Shown: positions 7,277 to 13,525 of the stretch, one piece after another
How positions within the stretch are numbered: the stretch's first letter is position 1
Layout of the letters: the number at the start of each line of letters is the position of its first letter
Source of the DNA: CAYVQE01 sp964633205
Lineage (GTDB): Bacteria; Myxococcota; B64-G9
DNA: 39,682 nt
NCBI GenBank assembly: GCA_964633205.1
Contig: CAZWFN010000047.1
Coordinates: forward strand, 1-39,682
Reading direction: 5' to 3'
Notes under the pieces: generated by a model
Told to the model about the DNA's origin: nothing
Seen by the model: the letters and a program-made list of their open reading frames with translations, nothing else
Database searches by the model: none
Made by a program: the position numbers and the translations under genes

Positions 7277-8410
7277 ATGGGCGGGGGAAAGCGGGCGCGG
7301 CTGATGGGTCCTTGGAGCTGGATGGCGGCGCTGGTGGCTGTTGGGCTGCTGGCGCTGGGAAATGCGGGGTGTTGGGTGTTCTCGGCGCCGCGGTACAGCG
7401 GGCCCGAGTCGGATCACTTCGACGGGGTGCGCTTCTACAACCAGGATCGCGAGGCCGAGAAGGGCTTCGGCGATTTTCTGAAGTGGGTGGTCGACCGCGA
7501 CCGCGGGCGCTGGCCCGAAGTGAGCGATGCCGAGTACGGCCCGCCGCCGCCGCAGCGGGTGGGCCGCGGCGAGCTGCGGGTGACCTTCGTCAACCACTCC
7601 ACCGTGCTGGTGCAGATCGACGGACTCAACCTGCTGACCGACCCCATCTGGTCCGAGCGCGCCAGCCCGGTGCCCTGGGCCGGGCCCAAGCGGGTGCGCC
7701 CGCCCGGCATCCGCTTCGAAGACCTGCCGCCCATCGACGCGGTGCTGCTTTCTCATAATCACTACGACCATCTCGACCTGCCCAGCCTGCGGCGGCTGGC
7801 CGCCCGCGACCGGCCGCGCATCTTCTGCCCGCTGGGCAATGCCAGGCTGCTGCAGCACAAGCGCATCCCGGGCGGCCACGACCTGGACTGGTGGCAGTCG
7901 GTGCGCTTGAGCGCCGGGCTGCGGCTGACCCTGGTGCCGGCGCAGCACTTCTCCAGCCGCGGGCTGCTGGATCACTTCGCCAGCCTGTGGGGCGGCTTCG
8001 TGATCGAGTCGGCCAGCGCCGGCCGGGTCTACTTCGCCGGCGACACCGGCTACGGGCCCCACATCCGACAGCTGGCCGCCCGCTGGGGCGCGTTCCGGCT
8101 GGCGCTGCTGCCCATCGGCGCCTACCGGCCGCAGTGGTTCATGGGCCCCATGCACCTCAGCCCGGCCGACGCGGTGCGCGTCCACCGCGAGCTGGGTGCA
8201 CACACCTCCATGGGCATCCACCACGGCACCTTCCCGCTGGCCGACGACGGCCGCGACGAGCCGCTGGCCGACCTGCGCCGCGCCCTCGAAGATCAGGGCG
8301 TGGCCCCGGAGCGCTTCTGGACCCTGGGCTTCGGCGAGGGCCGCCAGGTGCCCCGCCGTGTCTCCGGCCCGGCCCCCCGGCCGAGCCCCGCGCTCAGCGC
8401 CCGCCGCTAA
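7277..8410 (+). CDS. MBL-fold metal-dependent hydrolase lipoprotein (UlaG/NAPE-PLD-like)
   Basis: The 377-residue protein has an N-terminal hydrophobic stretch ending in a lipobox-like LALGNAGC, so it is probably a lipoprotein in the cell envelope. The rest is a metallo-beta-lactamase fold of the NAPE-PLD/UlaG type. It has FVNHSTVLVQIDGLNLLTDP, the metal motif SHNHYDHLD (HxHxDH), a further histidine in VPAQHFSSRG, FAGDTGYG (bridging Asp) and MGIHHGTF (last His). Family members hydrolyse N-acyl phosphatidylethanolamines, lactones or phosphoesters; the substrate here is not predictable. The first ATG is used. An internal ATG at 7304 would shorten the basic leader without losing the lipobox. It converges with the ATPase gene, with two bases between the stops. 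Confidence 0.85.
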   Translation: MGGGKRARLMGPWSWMAALVAVGLLALGNAGCWVFSAPRYSGPESDHFDGVRFYNQDREAEKGFGDFLKWVVDRDRGRWPEVSDAEYGPPPPQRVGRGELRVTFVNHSTVLVQIDGLNLLTDPIWSERASPVPWAGPKRVRPPGIRFEDLPPIDAVLLSHNHYDHLDLPSLRRLAARDRPRIFCPLGNARLLQHKRIPGGHDLDWWQSVRLSAGLRLTLVPAQHFSSRGLLDHFASLWGGFVIESASAGRVYFAGDTGYGPHIRQLAARWGAFRLALLPIGAYRPQWFMGPMHLSPADAVRVHRELGAHTSMGIHHGTFPLADDGRDEPLADLRRALEDQGVAPERFWTLGFGEGRQVPRRVSGPAPRPSPALSARR

Positions 8411-8412
8411 GG

Positions 8413-9615
8413 TCACGCCGCGCCAGGTCCACTCCCCCCGGCTGGCAATCCTTCGAGGATGTCCTCGAAGCTGTCGGCGGTGATCCAGAGGGGCTCCTCG
8501 GCCTGGGGGAAGTGCTCGTAGAAGCCATCCAGGGCTCGCTGGTGGCGCTCGGTGAACCGCTGCCAGGTGACCTGTACCGGGATGACGCGGCCCTCGTGGT
8601 GGACTACGAAATCGACCTCGCCGCCGTCGCGCCAGTAGAACACCTGGCCGAAGCGCCGCCGCAGGCCCAGGTGGACGGCGCACTCCAGGGCCTTGCCGCG
8701 ATCGCGGCCGGTGCGGGTGACCACCACCCGCCGCAGCCCGGTGTCCACCGGGTAGTACTTGCGGTTGCGGCTGGCGCGCTTGCGGGCGGAGAAGGCGAAG
8801 TACGGGCAGCTCAGCAGAAGCTGAGCGTCCTCGCAGGCTTCCAGGTAGCGGGCGGCGGTGTCGACCGCCATCCCGGTGGCCGCGGCGATGCGGCGCAAGC
8901 TCAGTTCGGCGCCGGCCGACTCGTAGGTCATCTGCACCAGCTGGCGGATCGCCAGGCTGGAGCGGCCGCCCAACCGCTCGCGCACGTCGCGCTCGATGAT
9001 GTCGTAGAAGTACTGCCGCAGCAGCCGCTCGCCTTCCGGCATGGCCGCGGGCTCCGGAAAGCCTCCGCCCATCAGGTAGGCGTCCAGATCGGCGTCTTTC
9101 CGAAGCCGGCGCAGCTCGTCCAGATCGAAGGGGAAGAGCTGCACATCGAGGTGGCGGCCGGTGAGCACCGATGCCGTCTCGCCCGCCAGCAGGCTGGCGT
9201 TGGAACCGGTGATCACGAATACGTGGCCCCGCGGCCGATCGAGCTGGGTCCGCAGCCAGCGTTGCCAGCCGGCGACCCACTGGATCTCGTCCAGGAAGAA
9301 GTAGCGCCGCTCAACGCCGGGATGCTCCCGCCTGAAGGCCTGCACCAGCCGTTCCAGGCTTTCGAAGGACAGCGCCCGCGCCAGCCTGGGATCCTCGAAG
9401 TTGACGAAGGCGCAGTGGGCCGGGTCGATCCCGTAGTGCGGCATGAGCTGCTGCAGCAAGGTGGACTTGCCGCAGCGGCGCACGCCCTGGATGACCAGGC
9501 AAAGCGAGTCGCGCAGCTCGGCCGGCAGATCGACCCGGCGGCGGACGGAGTCGGGCACGGGCTCGTCCCAGAAGCTCCAGGTGCGGGCGATTTCCAGCAT
9601 GTCCAGCTCTTGCAT
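8413..9615 (-). CDS. AAA-family ATPase with C-terminal DUF4143 domain
   Basis: A 400-residue protein of the widespread AAA_14/DUF4143 family. Walker A is GVRRCGKST (residues 44-52) and Walker B is RYFFLDEIQ (about 104-112), followed by ITGSNASLL (sensor-like). A helical winged region leads to the DUF4143 domain, with a nuclease-like core FYWRDGGEVDFVV ... VIPVQVTW (E-V-D-F ... Q-V pattern of PD-(D/E)XK folds). Members are common on accessory DNA and in archaea; the biological role is unproven, with suggested links to toxin-antitoxin or mobile-element functions. Two near-perfect palindromes lie directly upstream over a probable promoter. The first ATG (9615) would give a leaderless transcript; the ATG at 9600 is the alternative. 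Confidence 0.85.
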   Translation of the reverse strand: MQELDMLEIARTWSFWDEPVPDSVRRRVDLPAELRDSLCLVIQGVRRCGKSTLLQQLMPHYGIDPAHCAFVNFEDPRLARALSFESLERLVQAFRREHPGVERRYFFLDEIQWVAGWQRWLRTQLDRPRGHVFVITGSNASLLAGETASVLTGRHLDVQLFPFDLDELRRLRKDADLDAYLMGGGFPEPAAMPEGERLLRQYFYDIIERDVRERLGGRSSLAIRQLVQMTYESAGAELSLRRIAAATGMAVDTAARYLEACEDAQLLLSCPYFAFSARKRASRNRKYYPVDTGLRRVVVTRTGRDRGKALECAVHLGLRRRFGQVFYWRDGGEVDFVVHHEGRVIPVQVTWQRFTERHQRALDGFYEHFPQAEEPLWITADSFEDILEGLPAGGSGPGAA

Positions 9616-9664
9616 ACTGTCGAGTGTACTCGACAGTTCTGTTTTTGTCGAGTCAACTCGACAA
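9616..9664 (-). promoter_or_regulatory. two operator palindromes over the promoter of the DUF4143 ATPase
   Basis: Palindrome 1 (9616-9637) has 10-bp arms ACTGTCGAGT/ACTCGACAGT around GT. Palindrome 2 (9645-9664) has 9-bp arms TTGTCGAGT/ACTCGACAA around CA. Their centres are 28 bp apart. Read on the minus strand, -35 TCGACA (9646-9651) lies within palindrome 2. The -10 TACACT (9623-9628) lies at the centre of palindrome 1, with a 17-bp spacer. Seven bases separate the -10 from the ATG at 9615. A dimeric repressor binding both sites would block the promoter. Confidence 0.65.
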
Positions 9665-9674
9665 TGTCACGCTA

Positions 9675-9694
9675 CGAGGGGTCAGTGGAACCGG
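9675..9694 (+). repeat. dispersed 20-bp repeat, copy 2
   Basis: CGAGGGGTCAGTGGAACCGG, one mismatch to copy 1 and preceded by the same CTA. It lies ten bases beyond the ATPase operator region. Confidence 0.7.
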
Positions 9695-9705
9695 AGAGGT
9701 CGTTT

Positions 9706-9725
9706 CGAGGGGTCAGAGGAACCGG
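9706..9725 (+). repeat. dispersed 20-bp repeat, copy 3
   Basis: CGAGGGGTCAGAGGAACCGG, identical to copy 1 and 31 bases downstream of copy 2 in the same orientation. The rest of the stretch to 9824 shows no other feature. Confidence 0.7.
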
Positions 9726-9824
9726 TCGGGGGTCCGCCGGGAACCGCGGCGGCGCGATGCCTTCTTGGAGCTGCAGAGACCGAATCGGCTTGCCTCGGCC
9801 GCGGCCGCGTGGTGGCATCGGGGC

Positions 9825-11207
9825 ATGAGGCGGGCGCTGCGGCTGGCTCTGGTCAACCCCTGGATCACCGACTTCGCCGCCCACGACCTGTGGGCGCGGC
9901 CGGTGGGGCTGCTGCTGCTGGCCGGGCTGCTGCGCGACGCCGGCGCGGCGGTGGACTTCATCGACTGCCTGCAGCGCGACCACCCGGACACGGCCGGCCG
10001 GGCCGAGGTGCTGGCCGGCGACGCGCAGCGCTACGGCACCGGCAAGTTCCCCAAGATGCCCATCGCCGCTCCGGCCGCGGTGGCCGAGCTGCCGCGGCGC
10101 TACTTCCGCTATGGCCTGCACCCCGAGACCCTGCGCGCCGAGCTGGCCCGCCGGCTGCGGCCCGACCTGATCTGGCTCAGCTCGGGCATGACCTACTGGT
10201 ACCCGGGGGTGGCCCAGACCGCGGCCGCGCTGCGCCGCGCCTGGCCCGGGGTGCCCATCTGGCTGGGCGGCAGCTACGCCCGGCTGTGCGCGGACCACGC
10301 CCGGCGCCACGCCGGCGCCGACCGGGTGGTCACCGCGGCCACCGCCGAGCTGCCGCGGCTGCTGGGCCGGGCCACCGGCTGGACACCGCCCAACGCGGCC
10401 CGCTGGGCGACGCTGGCCGCGGCCCCGGCGCCGGCCCACGATCTGGTCGAGCGGCCCGCCTACCTGACCCTGCTGGCCAGCCGCGGCTGTCCCCACCGCT
10501 GCGCCTACTGCGGCTCGGCCCGGCTGCGCCGCGGCTTCGAGCGCCGCGGCGGCGAGGCGCTGCTGGACGAGATGCGCGCCGCCCACGACAGCAGCGGGGT
10601 GGTCGACTTCGCCTTTCACGACGACGCGCTGCTGCTCGACGCCGAGGCCGACCTGGGCCCGGCCCTGGACCGGCTGGCCGCCGAGGGCCCGCGGCTGCGT
10701 CTGCACACCCCCAACGGCCTGCACCTGGCCGCGCTGGACCGGCGCTGGTGCCGGCGGCTGCACCGGGCCGGCTTCACCACCCTGCGCCTGGGCCTGGAGA
10801 CCGCCCGCGCCGAGCAGCACGCACCCTACGGCGACAAGCGCGCCGGCGCCGACCTGGCCCGCGCCATGGAACACCTGTCCGCCGCCGGCTTCGGCCCGGC
10901 GCAGATCGGCGCCTACCTGCTGGCCGGCCTGCCCGGCCAGCGCCCCGACGCGGTGGCCGCCGCCATCGAGACCACGGCCCGCGCCGGCGCCCTGCCCTTC
11001 CTGAGCGAGTACTCCCCCGTGCCCCACACCCCGGTCTTCGCCCAGGCCCAGGCCGCCTGCCCCCAGGACCTGGCCGCCGAGCCCCTGCTGCACAACAACA
11101 CCCTGTTCACCTGCCAGCGCCCCGACTTCAGCCGCGACGACCTCGAGGCCCTGAAGCGAGAGGCCCGCAAGGCCCGCCAGCGGCTGCTCGAGCGCGACAA
11201 GAGCTGA
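9825..11207 (+). CDS. B12-binding-like radical SAM protein
   Basis: The 460-residue protein has an N-terminal Rossmann-like cobalamin-binding-type domain (ALVNPW ... PVGLLLLAGLLRDAG ... PDLIWLSSGM ... VPIWLGGSYA). A radical SAM TIM barrel follows, with the 4Fe-4S motif CPHRCAYC (Cys222, Cys226, Cys229). Further radical SAM features are the strand FAFHDDALLLD, the TLRLGLET motif and GAYLLAGLPGQ. Such proteins usually methylate or rearrange lipids, tetrapyrroles, peptides or tRNA; the substrate is not evident. The canonical DxHxxG cobalamin motif is not obvious, so B12 may not be bound. ATG 9825 was chosen because the domain starts there; upstream in-frame sequence is repeat-derived. It stands alone, with no co-directional neighbour. 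Confidence 0.85.
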   Translation: MRRALRLALVNPWITDFAAHDLWARPVGLLLLAGLLRDAGAAVDFIDCLQRDHPDTAGRAEVLAGDAQRYGTGKFPKMPIAAPAAVAELPRRYFRYGLHPETLRAELARRLRPDLIWLSSGMTYWYPGVAQTAAALRRAWPGVPIWLGGSYARLCADHARRHAGADRVVTAATAELPRLLGRATGWTPPNAARWATLAAAPAPAHDLVERPAYLTLLASRGCPHRCAYCGSARLRRGFERRGGEALLDEMRAAHDSSGVVDFAFHDDALLLDAEADLGPALDRLAAEGPRLRLHTPNGLHLAALDRRWCRRLHRAGFTTLRLGLETARAEQHAPYGDKRAGADLARAMEHLSAAGFGPAQIGAYLLAGLPGQRPDAVAAAIETTARAGALPFLSEYSPVPHTPVFAQAQAACPQDLAAEPLLHNNTLFTCQRPDFSRDDLEALKREARKARQRLLERDKS

Positions 11208-11263
11208 TTCCCGAAAACCAAAGCCACCGCGGCCGGCTCAGGTCAGGGGATCAGAAAACTCTT

Positions 11264-11599
11264 CTATTCGAGGTCTTCCAGCTCCAGGGCGATGGCCAGG
11301 GCGCGGTCGAGCTGGCGGAGCTCAGCCGGTGGCAGGCTGCCGACGTAGTCGCTGAGGCGGGATTTGAGCAGGCTGACCAGCTCGTCGCAGTGGATGGAGC
11401 TGGCGTGTTTCAGGCCCTGCTCCTCGCCCACCGGGACCTGCGTCGACAGGCCATCGTAGCTCGAGTAGACCGGCGCGCAGATGGCGGTCGAAAAGCGCGA
11501 GTCGAGCAGCAGCTGGCGCGACACGACCACGAGCACCCTGGATTTCTCAGGGTCCAGAGCCGAGGCTTTGCGCACCCGGTACAGCTCTCCCCGCCTCAT
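11264..11599 (-). CDS. MazF/PemK-type mRNA interferase toxin
   Basis: A 111-residue protein with the MazF/PemK hallmarks: N-terminal RRGELYRVR, RVLVVVSRQ (the conserved VVxS strand), a middle beta region, then SSIHCDELVSLLKSRL and the C-terminal GSLPPAELRQLDRALAIAL. This family cuts mRNA at short specific sequences. It is the second gene of an operon with the ribbon-helix-helix antitoxin, 33 bases upstream. The cleavage site cannot be deduced. Length and motif order are normal, so the toxin appears intact. Confidence 0.85.
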   Translation of the reverse strand: MRRGELYRVRKASALDPEKSRVLVVVSRQLLLDSRFSTAICAPVYSSYDGLSTQVPVGEEQGLKHASSIHCDELVSLLKSRLSDYVGSLPPAELRQLDRALAIALELEDLE

Positions 11600-11632
11600 G
11601 CCGCTGCGCTCCCCGGTCGCTGGTTCAACGGC

Positions 11633-11872
11633 TCAGTCCCGCTCGAACGCATCGACCTGATAACCCAGCACGTCGGCCGCCTCCCGCTCGAGGCGATCGG
11701 CCGCCCGCTCGAGGATGGCCGCGTCCCGGGCGTCCCGCCGCCGCCGGCGCAGCCGATCGAGGTGCGCCCGCAGCGCTGCCTCGATGAAGGCCGAACGGCT
11801 CGACCCGGAGATGAGTTCCTCCATCTCGCGCAGCACTTCTTCTGAAAGTGTGACTGAAGTCTTGACTTTCAT
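11633..11872 (-). CDS. ribbon-helix-helix antitoxin paired with the MazF-like toxin
   Basis: A 79-residue protein whose N-terminus (KVKTSVTLSEEVLREMEELI, then SRSAFIEAALRAHL) is a CopG-type ribbon-helix-helix DNA-binding domain. A basic RRRRR helix and an acidic C-terminal segment (ADVLGYQVDAFERD), likely contacting the toxin, follow. It is the first gene of the toxin-antitoxin operon. Its probable promoter sits partly inside the end of the upstream avd-like reading frame, and direct repeats ATACTAC at 11871-11877 and 11882-11888 overlap the start and -10 region. Confidence 0.85.
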   Translation of the reverse strand: MKVKTSVTLSEEVLREMEELISGSSRSAFIEAALRAHLDRLRRRRRDARDAAILERAADRLEREAADVLGYQVDAFERD

Positions 11873-11878
11873 ACTACT

Positions 11879-11907
11879 AGAATACTACCCGATCAAAGGC
11901 CCGTCAA
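11879..11907 (-). promoter_or_regulatory. promoter of the MazEF-like operon
   Basis: On the minus strand, -35 TTGACG (11902-11907) and -10 TATTCT (11879-11884) have a 17-base spacer. The -10 ends six bases before the ATG at 11872, again predicting a leaderless transcript. The -35 overlaps the stop codon of the avd-like gene. Direct repeats of ATACTAC, 11 bp apart, cover the -10 and the start codon and could be the antitoxin operator. Confidence 0.5.
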
Positions 11908-12137
11908 ATGCCCCACGGAGGTGCCCCCATGGAGGTGCCATAGGCTTCGGGTGCTTCGGGTGGCGTCGGTACGTTGTTGGCCTTGACGATGGCGGTAATC
12001 AGGTCCCAGGAGATGCCGCGCAGGCGCTCGCCGATGGAGTACTTGTGGAAGCGCGAGAACCCCCGAACCGCTCGCTCCAAGAACACGACGAGCTCGAGCG
12101 CCTTCTTGTAGATCGGCAGCTGCTCGAACCTGGCCAT
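11904..12137 (-). CDS. avd: Avd-like four-helix-bundle protein, probably C-terminally truncated
   Basis: The first ~54 residues, including LPIYKKALELVVFLERAV and the HKYSIGERLR segment, closely fit the N-terminal two helices of the Avd-like four-helix-bundle family. That family contains the accessory protein of diversity-generating retroelements, which binds the reverse transcriptase, and relatives in 23S rRNA intervening sequences. Family members are usually about 110-130 residues. Here the protein is 77 residues and its last ~22 residues (Pro- and Gly-rich) look unrelated, with helices 3 and 4 missing. The next genes downstream are mazEF-like, whose promoter overlaps this stop codon. Upstream on the same strand is a DUF1566 protein, the order target-avd seen in DGRs. 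I infer a decayed or partly replaced DGR accessory gene. A 23S-IVP-type four-helix protein is the main alternative. Confidence 0.6.
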   Translation of the reverse strand: MARFEQLPIYKKALELVVFLERAVRGFSRFHKYSIGERLRGISWDLITAIVKANNVPTPPEAPEAYGTSMGAPPWGI

Positions 12138-12153
12138 CTCAGGAGCCCTCGAA

Positions 12154-12178
12154 ATTTTCCTCGCTTCGCGAGGAAAAT
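12154..12178 (-). other. perfect 11-bp hairpin downstream of the candidate variable region
   Basis: Arms ATTTTCCTCGC (12154-12164) and GCGAGGAAAAT (12168-12178) pair perfectly around a 3-base loop. It begins 35 bases after the stop of the DUF1566 gene and ends 16 bases before the avd-like ATG. DGR targets often carry a hairpin or cruciform just 3' of the variable region that promotes retrohoming. A simple transcription terminator is possible, but there is no clear T-run following the GC stem on either strand. Confidence 0.6.
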
Positions 12179-12213
12179 ATCCAAATATTCAAATCACCAA
12201 ATAACCCCGGTCC

Positions 12214-13185
12214 CTAGCCGCCCAGCCTCACACACCGCACAAGGCGGTCGTAGCTGACGAAGTCGTTGAACACGCTGGCAAGGCCGAAGGCCACGACCCA
12301 TGCGAGGCCGCCGGAGTCCTCGCGCGGCGACGAAGACCAGTACCACGAGCACGGGCCCTCCATCTCGTCCGGCCAGTAGCAGCCGCCCGCCGGGCCCCCG
12401 CCGTTATCACAACCGCTGCACGGGTCATCCCAGCAGGTGTCATACGACAGGCAGCCATCGTCCACCCTGCACGAGCCACCCGTCTCGGTGGCTGCACAGC
12501 CCCGGATCAGGGAGCGCAGCTCGCTGATGGAAGGCAGGCGCCAGTCATCGTGGCCGTCGAGCGAGAGGTTCTCGCAGTAGTCGATCGCGTCCTGCCATGG
12601 CATTGCATTCTCTGCTGGCGGGTTCTGCCACTCGCGCTCGGCGACCTTGGTCGTGGTCCGCTTCAGTATCTCGTCCAGCTTGCTCGCCTCGCTGCCCTGG
12701 CCCGTCTTTTTTGCGCAGACCTTGCGCGCGACCTCGCGCAGCGACGCCAGCAGCGCGTCCGCCCCGCACCGGCCTTCGACCTTGGCCGACAGCTCGGCCG
12801 TCTGCGTCTTCAGGTCGTAGACGCTGCAGGTGACCACGCAGGATTTGCCGATCTTCAGGATGCTGCTCGAGATGGTCTTGTTGGCCGCCAGCTCGCGGCC
12901 CAACTCGATCTGGCACTGCTTGTCGTAGCACTCCTTGTACGACTCGCGGGCCTTGCCCATCAGCGCCCGGCGGATGTCGCCCGGCGGCACCACCCGGTAG
13001 GCGCCGCTCTCGGACAGCGCCGTGCCGAGGTACTCGGTCAGGCTCCGCAGCAGATCCCGATTCAAGTTCACACCGCGCGGCTGTATCTCGAACACCGCCA
13101 CGATGGGCTTGCGCCCGCCGGCCAGCGCCGATAGCGGCACGGCCAAGCAGACTGCCAGCCCGAGCAAGACAATGCGCTTCCACAT
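12214..13185 (-). CDS. secreted protein with CsgG/FlgO-like N-domain and C-type-lectin-like DUF1566 domain; candidate DGR target
   Basis: A 323-residue protein with a signal peptide (MWKRIVLLGLAVCLAVPLSALAG). Residues ~27-157 resemble the CsgG/FlgO-like envelope domain common in Myxococcota (PIVAVFEIQPRGVNL ... SYKECYDKQCQIELGRELAANK ... SVYDL). Residues ~184-323 form a DUF1566 domain of the C-type-lectin fold: W..A..YC..L, then HDDWRLPSISELRSLI, a Cys-rich insert at 239-270, WYWSSS, and a final VRCVR. This is the fold diversified in many DGR variable proteins. The ATG at 13185 follows GGAGGT nine bases upstream. A hairpin and an avd-like gene follow in the same direction. I infer a surface ligand-binding protein that is or was a DGR target; an ordinary DUF1566 protein is the alternative. 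Confidence 0.8.
   Translation of the reverse strand: MWKRIVLLGLAVCLAVPLSALAGGRKPIVAVFEIQPRGVNLNRDLLRSLTEYLGTALSESGAYRVVPPGDIRRALMGKARESYKECYDKQCQIELGRELAANKTISSSILKIGKSCVVTCSVYDLKTQTAELSAKVEGRCGADALLASLREVARKVCAKKTGQGSEASKLDEILKRTTTKVAEREWQNPPAENAMPWQDAIDYCENLSLDGHDDWRLPSISELRSLIRGCAATETGGSCRVDDGCLSYDTCWDDPCSGCDNGGGPAGGCYWPDEMEGPCSWYWSSSPREDSGGLAWVVAFGLASVFNDFVSYDRLVRCVRLGG
12226..12345 (-). other. candidate DGR variable region (VR)
   Basis: Codes for residues 281-320 at the extreme C-terminus, where VRs lie in DGR targets. Against the DUF1566 pattern as I remember it (A-W-Y-V-N-F-S-N-G-Y-V, then Asn/Lys/Ser/Tyr-rich, then VRCVR), the positions normally coded by adenine-rich codons are substituted (V, A, G, L, A, S, F, D, F, V, Y, D, R, L). 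The A, W, V, F and VRCVR positions, whose codons lack mutable A, are kept. Nearly all substituted codons end in C or T, as expected from AAC/AAT/TAC/AGC ancestors. In this GC-rich genome that is suggestive only. No template repeat is visible. Confidence 0.45.
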
Positions 13186-13525
13186 CGCTCCGCTACCTCC
13201 CGCCAGCCAATTACCCATGGCAACCACCGCTTGCTGCCAGCATTCCACCGTCTCCGCGGCCCGCTCCCGAGCAATCTGCCATTTTTGTTGTAGCGAAAAC
13301 AATTGTACACGACACACCACCAGGCTGCACCAACCAAAAAGTCCCGGCCACCGCTGGCGGGACGGCCGGGGCTCAGGGCATCGTTGGGGCAGGTCTGCCG
13401 AATTGCCCGCGACGTGGGCTGGATCACAGCTTGCGGCCGTGGCAGGGCTCAGCATGGGGCGGACCGGTGGCTTGTAATGGAGCGGTTTTGTCCGTAAGTT
13501 GTACCCCGTCGATGGGAGGTCGGGT
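13186..13525. promoter_or_regulatory. 340-bp intergenic region between divergent genes
   Basis: It separates the minus-strand DUF1566 gene from the plus-strand M6 protease gene. A locally A/T-rich patch at about 13281-13315 contains TACAAT on the minus strand (13303-13308), a fair -10 for the DUF1566 gene, with no convincing -35. The protease gene has a clear GGGAGGT ribosome-binding site just before 13526. No conserved ORF or RNA gene was recognised. Confidence 0.35.

Noticed and set aside
7166..9280. Minus-strand open frame spanning the MBL-fold gene and the ATPase
   Set aside because: It is a shadow of two well-supported genes in other frames; no domain and low-complexity arginine/alanine/glycine content.
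11208..12213. Search for a DGR template repeat or reverse transcriptase close to the avd-like gene
   Set aside because: No second copy of the VR end and no reverse-transcriptase motifs were seen here or elsewhere in the window; therefore only an orphan cassette is claimed.
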